Below, in pieces: positions 52,987 through 61,919 of a DNA stretch of 64,000 nt; the first letter of the stretch is position 1, and each line of letters starts with the position of its first letter. The notes under the pieces were generated by a model that worked only from the letters and a program-made list of their open reading frames with translations, did not search any database and had not been told where the DNA came from. The DNA comes from Clostridium gasigenes (GTDB taxonomy: Bacteria; Bacillota; Clostridia; Clostridiales; Clostridiaceae): positions 639,374 through 703,373 of the forward strand of contig NZ_FNJM01000001.1 in the NCBI RefSeq assembly GCF_900104115.1, in the 5' to 3' direction. A program made the translations under genes and the position numbers.

Positions 52987-53604
52987 ATGCCAAATTTAAA
53001 AGAAATATTAGGAGCATCATACGATCAAGTTCCAGAGGATTTAAAAAAGAAATATAAAGATATTGATTTAGTAGATAGTACAAATTATGTAGAAAAAAAG
53101 GGACTAGATACTGCTAATGAAACAATTAAGCAATACAAGAAGGATATAGCAAAGAGAGATAAAGATCTATTAGATTTACAAGGCAAGGTTAAGGATAACG
53201 GAGAGCTTAGTGCAGAGATAGAAACTCTTAAAAATGCAAATCAAAAGGCAAGTGAAGATTATGAAGCAAGATTAACTCAGATTGGATTTGATAGTAAGTT
53301 CGAAAAGGCTTTAGGGGGTTATAAAACTAAGAATCCGAAAGCTATTAAAGCACTTTTAGACATGGAAAAAGTAAAACTTGATGGAGAAAACTTCTTAGGA
53401 TTAGAAGATCAGATGAAAGCATTAAAAGAATCTGATTCTTATTTATTTGCTGAGGAAACTCCAGGAGGAACAGGCAGTTTAGGAGGTGGTGTAGCAGGTT
53501 CATTTGGAAAAGATGGACAAGAAGGCGGGTTAGGTTCAAGGCTTGCTAAAGAGAAGACAGAAGCCGTAAAGGCAACAGATTCACAAAATAATTTTTTTAA
53601 GTAG
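52987..53604 (+). CDS. Scaffolding protein (phage GP20 family)
   Basis: 205 residues. LKEILGASYDQVPEDLKKKYKDIDLVD at the start, coiled-coil middle (TIKQYKKDIAKRDKDLLDLQGKV) and C-terminal ALGGYKTKNPKAIKALLDMEKV match the GP20 scaffold family. The gly-rich region GTGSLGGGVAGSFG is typical. Guides capsid assembly and is lost before DNA entry. AAGGAGGAG precedes the ATG. Confidence 0.9.
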   Translation: MPNLKEILGASYDQVPEDLKKKYKDIDLVDSTNYVEKKGLDTANETIKQYKKDIAKRDKDLLDLQGKVKDNGELSAEIETLKNANQKASEDYEARLTQIGFDSKFEKALGGYKTKNPKAIKALLDMEKVKLDGENFLGLEDQMKALKESDSYLFAEETPGGTGSLGGGVAGSFGKDGQEGGLGSRLAKEKTEAVKATDSQNNFFK

Positions 53605-53616
53605 GAGGAAAAATAA

Positions 53617-53955
53617 ATGATAGAAACTAAACAAAGTTACATGGGTGAAAATAAAACTATACTGCAATTTGCAGGGGATCTATTTCAAAATACTTTAGTA
53701 AAGGTTAAAAAGACAGATGTTGCAGAGGCAGAAGGTAAAAGAATATTAAAAGCTGGAACTATTGTTAATAAGGATGGTAGAAAAGCTAATGATGCTACTG
53801 CATTTGGTGTAGTCTATAGAGATGTGGACTTTACGTTATCAAACGGAACTGAGAATATTCCAGTAACTATATTTGGATTTATAAAAGCTTCAGTATTGCC
53901 AGAGGTAGTAACAGCAGAAGCTAAAGCAGCATTAAACATGATTAAATTTCTATAA
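53617..53955 (+). CDS. Head stabilisation/decoration protein
   Basis: 112 residues, beta-rich: LFQNTLVKVKKTDVAEAEGKRILKAGTIV and ATAFGVVYRDVDFTLSNGTENIPV. This resembles small capsid-stabilising (gpD-like) proteins that lie just before the major capsid gene. TAGGAGGAA precedes the ATG; the gene ends 21 bp before the capsid gene. Confidence 0.7.
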   Translation: MIETKQSYMGENKTILQFAGDLFQNTLVKVKKTDVAEAEGKRILKAGTIVNKDGRKANDATAFGVVYRDVDFTLSNGTENIPVTIFGFIKASVLPEVVTAEAKAALNMIKFL

Positions 53956-53976
53956 TAAAGAGGAGGAAAAGGGACT

Positions 53977-55005
53977 ATGGATTGGAGAGATATTATAAAC
54001 GTTAAGGAAATAGCAACATACATCAGGGAGTTACCACCACAAATGCTAATAGGTGAAAGCTTATTCCCAAGAACTAAGCAATTAGGTATGGAGTTAAAAT
54101 ATATTAAAGGAGCTAAACAAAAACCAGTAGTACTTAAACAAAGTACTTTTGATGTTGCTGTTAAAATTAGAGCATTAAAGGCACAAGTTGATGAGATTAC
54201 TAAACAAATGCCATTCTTTAAAGAATCTGTACTTATCAATGAAGCAGATAGACAACAACTATTATTAGCTATGCAAGCACAAAATAAATCTATTATTGAT
54301 ATGATAGTATCAAAAATATACGATAACTACTTGGCGCTTGTAGATGGCGGCGATATGCAAATGGAAAGAATGAGAATGCAACTTGTAACTGATGGTACTA
54401 TCAATATAGTTTCAGAAGATGGTGATGTTGTATTTGATTTTGGAGTACCTGCTAACCATAAGGAAGTACTTGTAGGAACAGCTAAGTGGAGTGATTCAAC
54501 AGCTGATATTATAGGTGACATTGAAAGATGGAAGAGAGCACTAAGAGACGAAGGTTACTCAGTTCCTACTAGAATGGTATTGTCTTCTAAAACATTTGGA
54601 TATATTGGACTTAATAAAGCTATTAAGCTTGATATAGATAAAGATGGAAGAGTAATAATGACTGATGAAATGATAAAGAGCTACCTAAAGAATAAGGTTG
54701 GTTTATCTGTAGCTATAGTAAGTGGATCATACAAACTAGAAGATGGAACAGAAGCTCCTTATTTCCAAGATAATAAAGTTACTTTATTACCAGATGGAAA
54801 CCTTGGTAAAACTTATTATGGAACAACACCTGAAGAAGCAGATAAGATGTTTGGAGCAGGAACAAACTGTGAAGTAGTTAGAATTGGAATAGCTGTTATG
54901 ACAATGAAGAAAGAGGATCCAGTAACAGTTCAAACAAAGGTATCTCAATTAGGGATGCCAAGTTTTGAAAGAGCAGATGAGTGTTTTTTTGCTGTAGTAG
55001 GATAA
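53977..55005 (+). CDS. Major capsid protein
   Basis: 342 residues. Starts WRDIINVKEIATYIRELPPQMLIGESLFP, with MELKYIKGAKQKPVVLKQSTFD and later AKWSDSTADIIGDIERWKRAL and RMVLSSKTFGYI, the pattern of the gpE/phage major capsid E family. Position after scaffold and decoration genes supports it. GAGGAGGAA precedes the ATG. Forms the icosahedral shell (HK97 fold expected). Confidence 0.92.
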   Translation: MDWRDIINVKEIATYIRELPPQMLIGESLFPRTKQLGMELKYIKGAKQKPVVLKQSTFDVAVKIRALKAQVDEITKQMPFFKESVLINEADRQQLLLAMQAQNKSIIDMIVSKIYDNYLALVDGGDMQMERMRMQLVTDGTINIVSEDGDVVFDFGVPANHKEVLVGTAKWSDSTADIIGDIERWKRALRDEGYSVPTRMVLSSKTFGYIGLNKAIKLDIDKDGRVIMTDEMIKSYLKNKVGLSVAIVSGSYKLEDGTEAPYFQDNKVTLLPDGNLGKTYYGTTPEEADKMFGAGTNCEVVRIGIAVMTMKKEDPVTVQTKVSQLGMPSFERADECFFAVVG

Positions 55006-55008
55006 TAT

Positions 55009-55036
55009 GAGAGGATTTAATACCTTCTCTTTTTAA
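55009..55036 (+). terminator. Terminator after major capsid gene
   Basis: GAGAGG and CCTTCTC pair with one bulge, then TTTTTAATTT. A weak to moderate stem right after the most highly needed gene. Confidence 0.65.
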
Positions 55037-55062
55037 TTTAAATATGAAAGGAATTGATTTAT

Positions 55063-55245
55063 ATGGCAATAGCTGATAAAAAAGAAGAAGAAATTTTAAC
55101 AAAAGTTAAGGCTTTGGTTTATTTAAAATATGATACAGAAAATCATAAGCCTGGTGAGGAATTTGATGTAAGAGAAGAAGATAAAAAAGAACTGGTTGAA
55201 AAAGGTTATGTTGAAGCGATGGAAGTACCTAGAGAAGGTGAATAG
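55063..55245 (+). CDS. Small head-region protein
   Basis: 60 residues, charged: VKALVYLKYDTENHKPGEEFDVREEDKKELVEKGYVE, similar to the short proteins with a KPGEE..V.EE..K.L...G pattern found behind capsid genes. AAAGGAA lies before ATG 55063. Role unknown. Confidence 0.65.
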   Translation: MAIADKKEEEILTKVKALVYLKYDTENHKPGEEFDVREEDKKELVEKGYVEAMEVPREGE

Positions 55246-55247
55246 TT

Positions 55248-55556
55248 ATGACAGCACCTATAGCGTTATTAAAATTTAATCTTCAAGAAAGACAGTATCC
55301 TTATTTTAATGAAGAGGAACTGCAAATGCTACTAGAAACTAATGATAACAATGTATTAAAAGCAAGCTTTAAGGGGTGTACATTGAAAGCTACTGCTGAT
55401 GACGGTATTAATGTGGGTCCAATTAAAACTGCAAGTAATAGAGAATATTGGATAGGAATGGCTGATCAATATAAAGCAGAATATGAAAGAAGTTTATCAA
55501 GTATTAATAATGGAGTTGGATATAAAACCTCTATGAAAAGAGCTGATGGACAATGA
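55248..55556 (+). CDS. Head-tail connector protein
   Basis: 102 residues, helical (YPYFNEEELQMLLETN, REYWIGMADQYKAEYERSL). Gene order, first of four short genes between capsid and tail tube, and length fit the gp6/gp15-like adaptor that binds the portal. Overlaps the next gene by 4 bp. Confidence 0.72.
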   Translation: MTAPIALLKFNLQERQYPYFNEEELQMLLETNDNNVLKASFKGCTLKATADDGINVGPIKTASNREYWIGMADQYKAEYERSLSSINNGVGYKTSMKRADGQ

Positions 55557-55915
55557 TAAATGAAATAAGAATTAAACAACAAGTAAAAAAGGCAATAAAT
55601 ATTAAACCTATTCATATTAAGCTTATGAGAAATGAAAAAATAAGTAATGGTATGAGAGGGGGCTCAGAAAAACCAGCGGTAGTTGGGGAATTAGATGTAT
55701 TTTTAGATGATAGTAAACACAATTTAATTTCTGAAACTACAAAAGAAGCTGGTAGCTTTAAAAGGACTAGAGGAATTTCTATGCTAGCAGTAGTAGATGG
55801 TATAGAAATAAAAGAAGGGGATTTTTTTGAAGTTAATGGTCCTAAATACAGAGTAACTTATCCTGGAATGGTTATAAAAGATGTTTATAATGCTGACTTA
55901 GAGGTGATTAAATGA
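55553..55915 (+). CDS. Head completion (stopper) protein
   Basis: 120 residues with beta structure: IHIKLMRNEKISNGMRGGSEKPAVVGELDVFL and EGDFFEVNGPKYRVTYPGMVIKDVYNADLEVI, the fold pattern of SPP1 gp16-like stoppers. Second of the connector genes; ATGA overlaps on both sides indicate tight coupling. Confidence 0.72.
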   Translation: MINEIRIKQQVKKAINIKPIHIKLMRNEKISNGMRGGSEKPAVVGELDVFLDDSKHNLISETTKEAGSFKRTRGISMLAVVDGIEIKEGDFFEVNGPKYRVTYPGMVIKDVYNADLEVIK

Positions 55916-56286
55916 GTGATGGTTGTAAAATGGAAATGCATGGACTAGATGAAGCTATGAAAAGATTAAAGGAATTTACACCGAGACTTAAAGCCGCATT
56001 AGCAATGGATGCTCAAAATATTGCAACAGAAATGGAAAAGTGGGCTAAAGAAAATATTGTTTGGACTGATAGGACAGCTCATGCAAGAATATTTCTTAAA
56101 TCTACTGTTAAATGGACTAATTCAAATACATTAATGGTGGCACTTAGTCACCAGGTAGATTATGGAGTGTATTTAGAACTTTGCAATGAGAGTAAATACG
56201 CAATCCTTGAAAAAGCTATACAGGAGTTTACGCCTCAGTTTATGAAAGGGTGGAAAAAGATAGTAGAATCAGCGAAGGTGATATAA
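55912..56286 (+). CDS. HK97 gp10-like tail completion protein
   Basis: 124 residues. LDEAMKRLKEFTPRLKAALAMDAQNIATEMEKWAKENIVWTDRTAHARIFL and VDYGVYLELCNESKYAILEKAI match the HK97 gp10 family, which caps or completes the tail. Overlaps the neighbours by 4 bp and 1 bp. Confidence 0.85.
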   Translation: MSDGCKMEMHGLDEAMKRLKEFTPRLKAALAMDAQNIATEMEKWAKENIVWTDRTAHARIFLKSTVKWTNSNTLMVALSHQVDYGVYLELCNESKYAILEKAIQEFTPQFMKGWKKIVESAKVI

Positions 56287-56624
56287 TGGCAAGAAAAGAA
56301 ATATTTGATTTAATAGATTCTTTATATCCTTGTTATGCAATAGGTGAACACCAAGGAGAATGTACAGAGTCTTATATAGTTCTAAAATTTGATAATCAAA
56401 TGCAGAGCATGAATAACAGTCAATGTGGTTGGCAGTTTGTTCATGTTTTTTTATATGTTCCTTTATCAGATATAACTTTGTTAGATGATATGCTAAAGAT
56501 TATCCAGCCGGCTCTTAGAAAGAATTTAGAACCAACAGGTGATATTACTCCAGAGTTAATAGATGATGAAAAGAAAGCTTATTTTAGAAGAATAAAATAT
56601 AAAATACCTAAGGAGGTAATGTAG
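56286..56624 (+). CDS. Tail terminator protein
   Basis: 112 residues: EIFDLIDSLYPCYAIGEHQGECTESYIVLKF and WQFVHVFLYVPLSDITLLDDMLKIIQPAL resemble gpU/SPP1 gp17-like tail terminators that close the tail tube. ATG at 56286 overlaps the previous stop by one base. Directly before the tail tube gene. Confidence 0.75.
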   Translation: MARKEIFDLIDSLYPCYAIGEHQGECTESYIVLKFDNQMQSMNNSQCGWQFVHVFLYVPLSDITLLDDMLKIIQPALRKNLEPTGDITPELIDDEKKAYFRRIKYKIPKEVM

Positions 56625-57218
56625 ATGGAAACAAGTTATGCTCAATTAGATGGAGATATTCTTTATAATGTAAAAAGGGTTGAAATAGAGGAATTGGATA
56701 TATTAACAGGCGATATTAAGGTGGCAGGCCAAAAGTTTATATTGAGCTGTGATAGTGAGATAGGTCTTGATCCTGAAATAAATGAAGGTAAGAAGCAAGT
56801 ATTAAGGGATGCTACAAGAATATTAGCACAAACAAAAGAAGAGGATTTGTTAGAATCTATGAAGCTGAAATTAACATCGGTTAAATTTCCTGTTGCAGCA
56901 CTACCAATAATACAAGGTGGTACTATAAGATTTGATGCAACAGATAAATTAAAAATAGTTGGTTATGACGCACCTACTATGGCTGAAGGTTCGAAAAATA
57001 AAAAATCATTTAGGCTTACTGCTTATGTTGAAAATTATGAAGGTGAAGCAGTTGTTAACTATGTTAAATTTTCTTTCTGGAAGTGTAAAGGAAAGCCAAT
57101 TAAATTAGATTTTAAGAAAGATTTCTTTGCACCAGAATTTGAAATTACAGCGACTGAAAATACTAAGTTGAAGAAATCGGCATATAGTTTTGACTATGTA
57201 GATACATTGCCAGCATAA
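56625..57218 (+). CDS. Major tail (tube) protein
   Basis: 197 residues, all-beta: YAQLDGDILYNVKRVEIEELDIL, FPVAALPIIQGGTIRF and KSFRLTAYVENYEGEAVVNYVKFSFWKCKG. Its place before the chaperone pair and tape measure is that of the tube protein. AAGGAGGTAAT precedes the ATG. A terminator follows, perhaps to set expression levels. Confidence 0.85.
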   Translation: METSYAQLDGDILYNVKRVEIEELDILTGDIKVAGQKFILSCDSEIGLDPEINEGKKQVLRDATRILAQTKEEDLLESMKLKLTSVKFPVAALPIIQGGTIRFDATDKLKIVGYDAPTMAEGSKNKKSFRLTAYVENYEGEAVVNYVKFSFWKCKGKPIKLDFKKDFFAPEFEITATENTKLKKSAYSFDYVDTLPA

Positions 57219-57219
57219 G

Positions 57220-57245
57220 GAGAGCTTAAAAGGCTCTCTTAATTT
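57220..57245 (+). terminator. Terminator after tail tube gene
   Basis: GGAGAGCTT pairs with AGGCTCTCTT around a short loop, followed by AATTTATTTT. GAGAGC/GCTCTC is perfect. Confidence 0.8.
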
Positions 57246-57264
57246 ATTTTAAGGAGGAAACAAT

Positions 57265-57717
57265 ATGCAAATTACAAATATAGAGGAATTAAAAGCTAGA
57301 AAATATATAGAGGTGGATTTGCCAGGATGGGATATTGACGATGTATTTACATGTAAGTTACAGAGAGTTAATTTATTGGATTTGGCAGCTAAAGGAAAAA
57401 TACCTAATCCACTTATAGGTAATGTCGTAGAATTGTTTCAAGGGAAAGGTCCTCAGCCAGATAGTGATGACGGTTTAAAGACTTTAAATGAGTTATCGGA
57501 ACTATTTGCAGAGGTTACTATGGTAGAACCTACATTTGCAGAGGTGAATGAAGCAATAGGGCTTACAGATGCGCAAAAAATGGTGATATATAATTTTGCG
57601 TTAAAAGGTGTTAGCGCTATAGAACCCTTTCGTAGCAAGTCCAAAAGTATTGGGACTAGTGAACATGGTAAAGATGTATCAAAAGACACCAAGCCAAATA
57701 ATGAGAATAAAGGATGA
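57265..57717 (+). CDS. Tail assembly chaperone, gpG-like
   Basis: 150 residues: NIEELKARKYIEVDLPGWDIDDVFTCKLQRVNLLDLAAKGKIPNPL and AEVNEAIGLTDAQKMVIYNFALKGVSAIEPF. This is the first of the two chaperone frames that lie between tube and tape measure. It binds tape measure during tail assembly. The C-terminal 25 residues are Lys/Ser-rich. AAGGAGGAAA precedes the ATG. Confidence 0.82.
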   Translation: MQITNIEELKARKYIEVDLPGWDIDDVFTCKLQRVNLLDLAAKGKIPNPLIGNVVELFQGKGPQPDSDDGLKTLNELSELFAEVTMVEPTFAEVNEAIGLTDAQKMVIYNFALKGVSAIEPFRSKSKSIGTSEHGKDVSKDTKPNNENKG

Positions 57718-57865
57718 TTATATAGCTTATTGCTTAGATGAAGCTATTGCTGAGTTTATTATTCGTGTTGAAAAAGGAAAGAAACCTCGATTTAAGAGAA
57801 AAGAAACTAAAAATAATTCTAAAGGGTATAATCCGGGATTAAATATGTTGGTAGGTAAGAAATAA
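57701..57865 (+). CDS. Second tail assembly chaperone frame (gpT-like)
   Basis: 54 residues from ATG 57701: MRIKDDYIAYCLDEAIAEFIIRVEKG and a basic C-terminus. The open frame begins at about 57650, in the +1 frame relative to the upstream chaperone and overlapping its last 22 codons. No ribosome site precedes ATG 57701, so production as a frameshift extension (as for gpGT in other phages) is likely. The exact slip site is not obvious. Confidence 0.65.
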   Translation: MRIKDDYIAYCLDEAIAEFIIRVEKGKKPRFKRKETKNNSKGYNPGLNMLVGKK

Positions 57866-57870
57866 ATATT

Positions 57871-57898
57871 AAGGAATCGCATTTGCGGTTCTTTTTTT
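57871..57898 (+). terminator. Terminator before tape measure gene
   Basis: AGGAATCGC (57872-57880) pairs with GCGGTTCTT (57885-57893, with G-T pairs), then TTTTTT. Confidence 0.8.
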
Positions 57899-57916
57899 AT
57901 ACCTAAAAACAGGGAG

Positions 57917-60900
57917 GTGAGTGAAATAGGTGTAGATTTAGGAAGTATTCATTCAAGCTTAGATTTGAGATTAGATAAATTTGAAGGATCTGTAACAAAA
58001 GCTTTAGCCGGTTTTTATAAAATGCAAACCAGTGCAGAAAAATCAAGTTCTATAATGGATAAATCAGTTTATACTGCAGTATCTAATATAGAAAAGAGTT
58101 ATAAGATTTGGGAAAATGCAAATAATTCGAGTGGTAAAAGTTTAGAAAATAATAGTAAGAAGATTGATGCTTATAAATCTAGTATGAAATTGCTTGATGT
58201 AGAAATTAATAAATCTGAAAAAACACTAGCTGACATTGAAAAGCAATGTGGTAAAAATTCAAAAGAATATGAAAACTTTAAATCTCATGTATTGGATTTG
58301 AAAATTAAGCATTCAGAACTCTCGAAAGAGTTAGAAAAAACCTCTAAGACTACGTATAATGTAGCGGAGAATATGGAAAGGCTTGATGAGAGTTATAAAA
58401 AAACAAGCATTCAAATGAGTAATATAGAAAAGGGTTATAAATTATTTAATTTAACTCAAGACAAAACGGGTAAAGGTATTTTTGATAATTCTAAGAAGGT
58501 AGATGCACTCAAAGAAGAATTGAATCTATTAGAAGGAACTATTAAAAAACATGAATCTCTTTTAAAAGCAGTTGAAAAAGAATATGGTAAAAATTCAAAA
58601 CAAGCTGAGGAATATAAATCTAAAGTATTAGATTTGAAAATTGCTCACGTTGAGTTAGGAAAAGATCTTAAGGTTGTAACTAAAGAAACTACTACTTTAG
58701 CGGGCAAGTTAGACATCTTAGGTAAAGAATTTTCTAAAATAGATGATAAGTATAGAGCATTTGATAAAATAGGAAATTCTTTAACTAATTTAGGAAGTAA
58801 GCTTACTATGGGAGTTACTTTGCCCCTTGTTGGTATGGGAACTGTGGCAACTAAGTTATTCGGAGATTTTGAACATGGAACTTCTAAAATAAGTACAATA
58901 GCAGATACAACTAAATTATCCATGGATCAAATAAGTGAGGGTGTAAAAAATCTGTCAACAACAACAGGAGTAAGTACTAATGATTTAAATGAAGCTCTAT
59001 ATGAAACACTTTCAGCAGGTGTTGATACTTCTAAAAGTATTGATTTTCTTGATGTTGCAGTTAAAGCAGCAAAGGGTGGGTTTACTGATACAACAACTGC
59101 AGTAGACGGACTTACTAGTGTTTTGAATTCCTATGGGCTTACTGCAGATAAAGCTAATGATATAGCGAACCAGATGTTAATTACACAAAACTTGGGTAAA
59201 ACAACTTTCGGAGAGTTAGCGAGTGCGGTAGGTAAGGTTACACCAGTATCTGCAGCACTTGGAATTACAACTAATGAATTATTCAGTTCATTAGCAAGTA
59301 CAACATCACAAGGGTTAGCAACATCAGAATCAGTAACGGCTTTAAAAGCAGCAATGTCTAACATAATTAAACCAACAAAAGAAGCAGGAGAAGCAGCACA
59401 AACTCTAGGAATAGATTTTAGTGTGAGTTCTCTACAAAGTAAAGGGTGGATTGGCTTCTTAGGAGATTTAAAAACAGGGTTGCAGAAAGCTAGTCCTGAA
59501 TTTGATAAATTATCAGTCACATTTGGTAATAATGCAATGAAAATGCTTGAACTTGAAAAGACTGGTAAAAAGACATCAGCAGAGTATAAAAATCTTCAAA
59601 AAGAGAATAAAAGTTTAAATAAAGAATTAGAATTATTAGCACAAGCTGCGGACTCTCCAATTGGGGCTATGGCTACTATGTTTGGTTCAGTAGAAGGGCT
59701 TAACTCAATATTGATGTTAACATCGGATCAAGGAATGAAAATTTATGATGATTCTATGAAACAAATGACCGAAAATACAGAGGCACTTGAGGATGCTTAT
59801 AAGAAAATGTCTAACACTTCAACTGAAAAATTTGCTATTCAGCTAAACAAACTTAAAATAGCGGGTATAGAGATGGGAAACAAACTAATGCCTCTAGCTG
59901 AAAAAGGTGTTAAGTTTTTAGGAGATTTAGCAGAAGGCTTTAGTAATTTAACACCCAGTACTCAAGAATGGATAGTTAAAGCTGGATTAGCTACAGCTGC
60001 ATTGGGACCATTAACAAGTGCTATAGGCGGAACTTTTAAAGTCACAGGAGATTTACTTAAAACAGGTAAAAAGGTTGGAACATTTTTCGGATTATTTAAA
60101 GCAGTACCAGTAGCGGCGGGAGCTGTTAAAGGGTTAGGAACTGCTACAACAATAACTACAGGATCGATGGCTGGATTAGGTGCAGTAGCATTGCCACTAA
60201 CTTTAGCAGTAGCGGCGGTAGGTGGAGCAATTTATGCAACACAGGAAAATAATGAAATGCTATCTAAGTCTTGTAATGTAGCATCGGAGGAACTAAGCGG
60301 TATGGAGCGTGTAATGGCTACTCTTGGAGGGGTCACTCTTAATACCAAAGAAGAAATGAGCGCAATGGGCATAAAGTATGGGGAATGGAATAAGAATATT
60401 AGTCCAGAAACCCAAGCAGCTCTAACGGATATTACTGAAAAAATAGGAACTTTGAAATTAGAAATAGCAAATGGAAGCGGAATAGAAAACTTTATTTCTA
60501 CAGCAGATGGTATTCAAGTACAACAGCAGGCGTCGGAACTTATAGAGGGTGTAAAGAAAAATATAGAAGAGAAAACACCCGAAGTTCAAACAAAATTAAA
60601 AGAGTTATTTAACAGTGATGGAATAATAGATGAAGAAGAGCAAAAAACATTAGCGGCTATGGATAATGGAAATAAAAATAAATTAATAAAGCTAGAAGAA
60701 CATAATGTTAAATTTAAAGAATTAAGCATTAAAATGGAGAAAGAAAGTGGAGATGCAAAGATAGCAACTAGAAAACTTATAGATGAAGAGTTGGATGCTA
60801 TAGGAGAAATTGGAAGACAAGCAACTGTTAAAAATGAAGAAGAAGATTTAGCAAGTAGGGCAGATTTTAATACAAGGATAAAAGGTTTGGATGTGACCGC

Positions 60901-61915
60901 ACTTTCTGAAATAATGGTTGAAAAAGCTAAAATGAGAGATGAAAATGTAGCAAAAGAAACTTTAGACTATAACACTATGATAGAAGCTATGAGACTTAGT
61001 TTAGAGGGAAAGAATGAAATTGAGACAACTTATATAAAGGGTAGTATTGCAAAACTTGAGAAACAAAGAGATGACTCTATACAAAAAGAAAATGAGAAAT
61101 ATGCTGGATATTTAAAGATTGCAGCAGAGGGCAACTCACAAATAGGAACTAGTATGGATTTGCACAATGGTGAAATGCTTACAAAGGCTGAAAAGGCTAA
61201 GCGAGAACAATTACTAGAGTATGGCTCACGAATGGAAGGTTTGTTGGGAATTACTACAACAGGATGGTACAATGTAAAAAATACAACAGATGGAAAAATG
61301 CATGAAACTTTTGTGTCTGTAGATGAAAAAACAGGGATGATAGAAGGCGTTTGGGATGCTACAACTAAAAGCATTATAGGAAAGCCAATTACAGCAGAAG
61401 AGAGAATAGATCATCCAAAAATAGCGAGTGCATTTAATACAATTGAAGGTAATTATGATGGCGTTAAAGATAGTATTTTAAGAAATGGAGTTGAGGTGGA
61501 AGTAAAAGAGACATCCAATCCATTTGGGTGGCTTACAGCTGCGTGGTCGATTGCTAAATGGGCAATAGGTGGTAGTCCTTTATCCGTAGGTATTAGTGGT
61601 GGGGGAGTGCAAGAAAACTGGACTGGGACAGATAATTTTTCAGGTGGTTTAACAACTATGCATGAGCGTGGTTATGAGCTTTATAACCTCGGAAAAGGGT
61701 CCAAGATATGGAACCATGATGCCAGTGAAGCTATGGTTATGGAAAGTGCTAGACAAGTAGCGACAGAAGTTGCTCGAAGTGTTGTAGGCAATATGAATAC
61801 ATCTAGTGGTGGTGATATTATAATACCAATTTCCATAGCTGGAGAGGAGATTGATAGAATAATAGTACCTAGAACAAGTAATAGAATGGCTTTGAATACT
61901 AGAGGAAGGAGATGA
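57917..61915 (+). CDS. Tail tape measure protein (TP901 type)
   Basis: 1332 residues. TP901-type core from about 290: LTMGVTLPLVGMGTVATKLFGDFEHGTSKISTIADTT and TTAVDGLTSVLNSYGLTADKANDIANQML. Hydrophobic stretch around 750-790. Residues 56-147 and 168-259 are an internal repeat. Sets tail length and is ejected at infection. Start: GTG 57917 lies inside the site GGGAGGTGAG; the ATA at 57926 is better spaced, so initiation is uncertain. No lytic transglycosylase domain is obvious. Confidence 0.93.
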   Translation: MSEIGVDLGSIHSSLDLRLDKFEGSVTKALAGFYKMQTSAEKSSSIMDKSVYTAVSNIEKSYKIWENANNSSGKSLENNSKKIDAYKSSMKLLDVEINKSEKTLADIEKQCGKNSKEYENFKSHVLDLKIKHSELSKELEKTSKTTYNVAENMERLDESYKKTSIQMSNIEKGYKLFNLTQDKTGKGIFDNSKKVDALKEELNLLEGTIKKHESLLKAVEKEYGKNSKQAEEYKSKVLDLKIAHVELGKDLKVVTKETTTLAGKLDILGKEFSKIDDKYRAFDKIGNSLTNLGSKLTMGVTLPLVGMGTVATKLFGDFEHGTSKISTIADTTKLSMDQISEGVKNLSTTTGVSTNDLNEALYETLSAGVDTSKSIDFLDVAVKAAKGGFTDTTTAVDGLTSVLNSYGLTADKANDIANQMLITQNLGKTTFGELASAVGKVTPVSAALGITTNELFSSLASTTSQGLATSESVTALKAAMSNIIKPTKEAGEAAQTLGIDFSVSSLQSKGWIGFLGDLKTGLQKASPEFDKLSVTFGNNAMKMLELEKTGKKTSAEYKNLQKENKSLNKELELLAQAADSPIGAMATMFGSVEGLNSILMLTSDQGMKIYDDSMKQMTENTEALEDAYKKMSNTSTEKFAIQLNKLKIAGIEMGNKLMPLAEKGVKFLGDLAEGFSNLTPSTQEWIVKAGLATAALGPLTSAIGGTFKVTGDLLKTGKKVGTFFGLFKAVPVAAGAVKGLGTATTITTGSMAGLGAVALPLTLAVAAVGGAIYATQENNEMLSKSCNVASEELSGMERVMATLGGVTLNTKEEMSAMGIKYGEWNKNISPETQAALTDITEKIGTLKLEIANGSGIENFISTADGIQVQQQASELIEGVKKNIEEKTPEVQTKLKELFNSDGIIDEEEQKTLAAMDNGNKNKLIKLEEHNVKFKELSIKMEKESGDAKIATRKLIDEELDAIGEIGRQATVKNEEEDLASRADFNTRIKGLDVTALSEIMVEKAKMRDENVAKETLDYNTMIEAMRLSLEGKNEIETTYIKGSIAKLEKQRDDSIQKENEKYAGYLKIAAEGNSQIGTSMDLHNGEMLTKAEKAKREQLLEYGSRMEGLLGITTTGWYNVKNTTDGKMHETFVSVDEKTGMIEGVWDATTKSIIGKPITAEERIDHPKIASAFNTIEGNYDGVKDSILRNGVEVEVKETSNPFGWLTAAWSIAKWAIGGSPLSVGISGGGVQENWTGTDNFSGGLTTMHERGYELYNLGKGSKIWNHDASEAMVMESARQVATEVARSVVGNMNTSSGGDIIIPISIAGEEIDRIIVPRTSNRMALNTRGRR

Positions 61916-61919
61916 TTAT

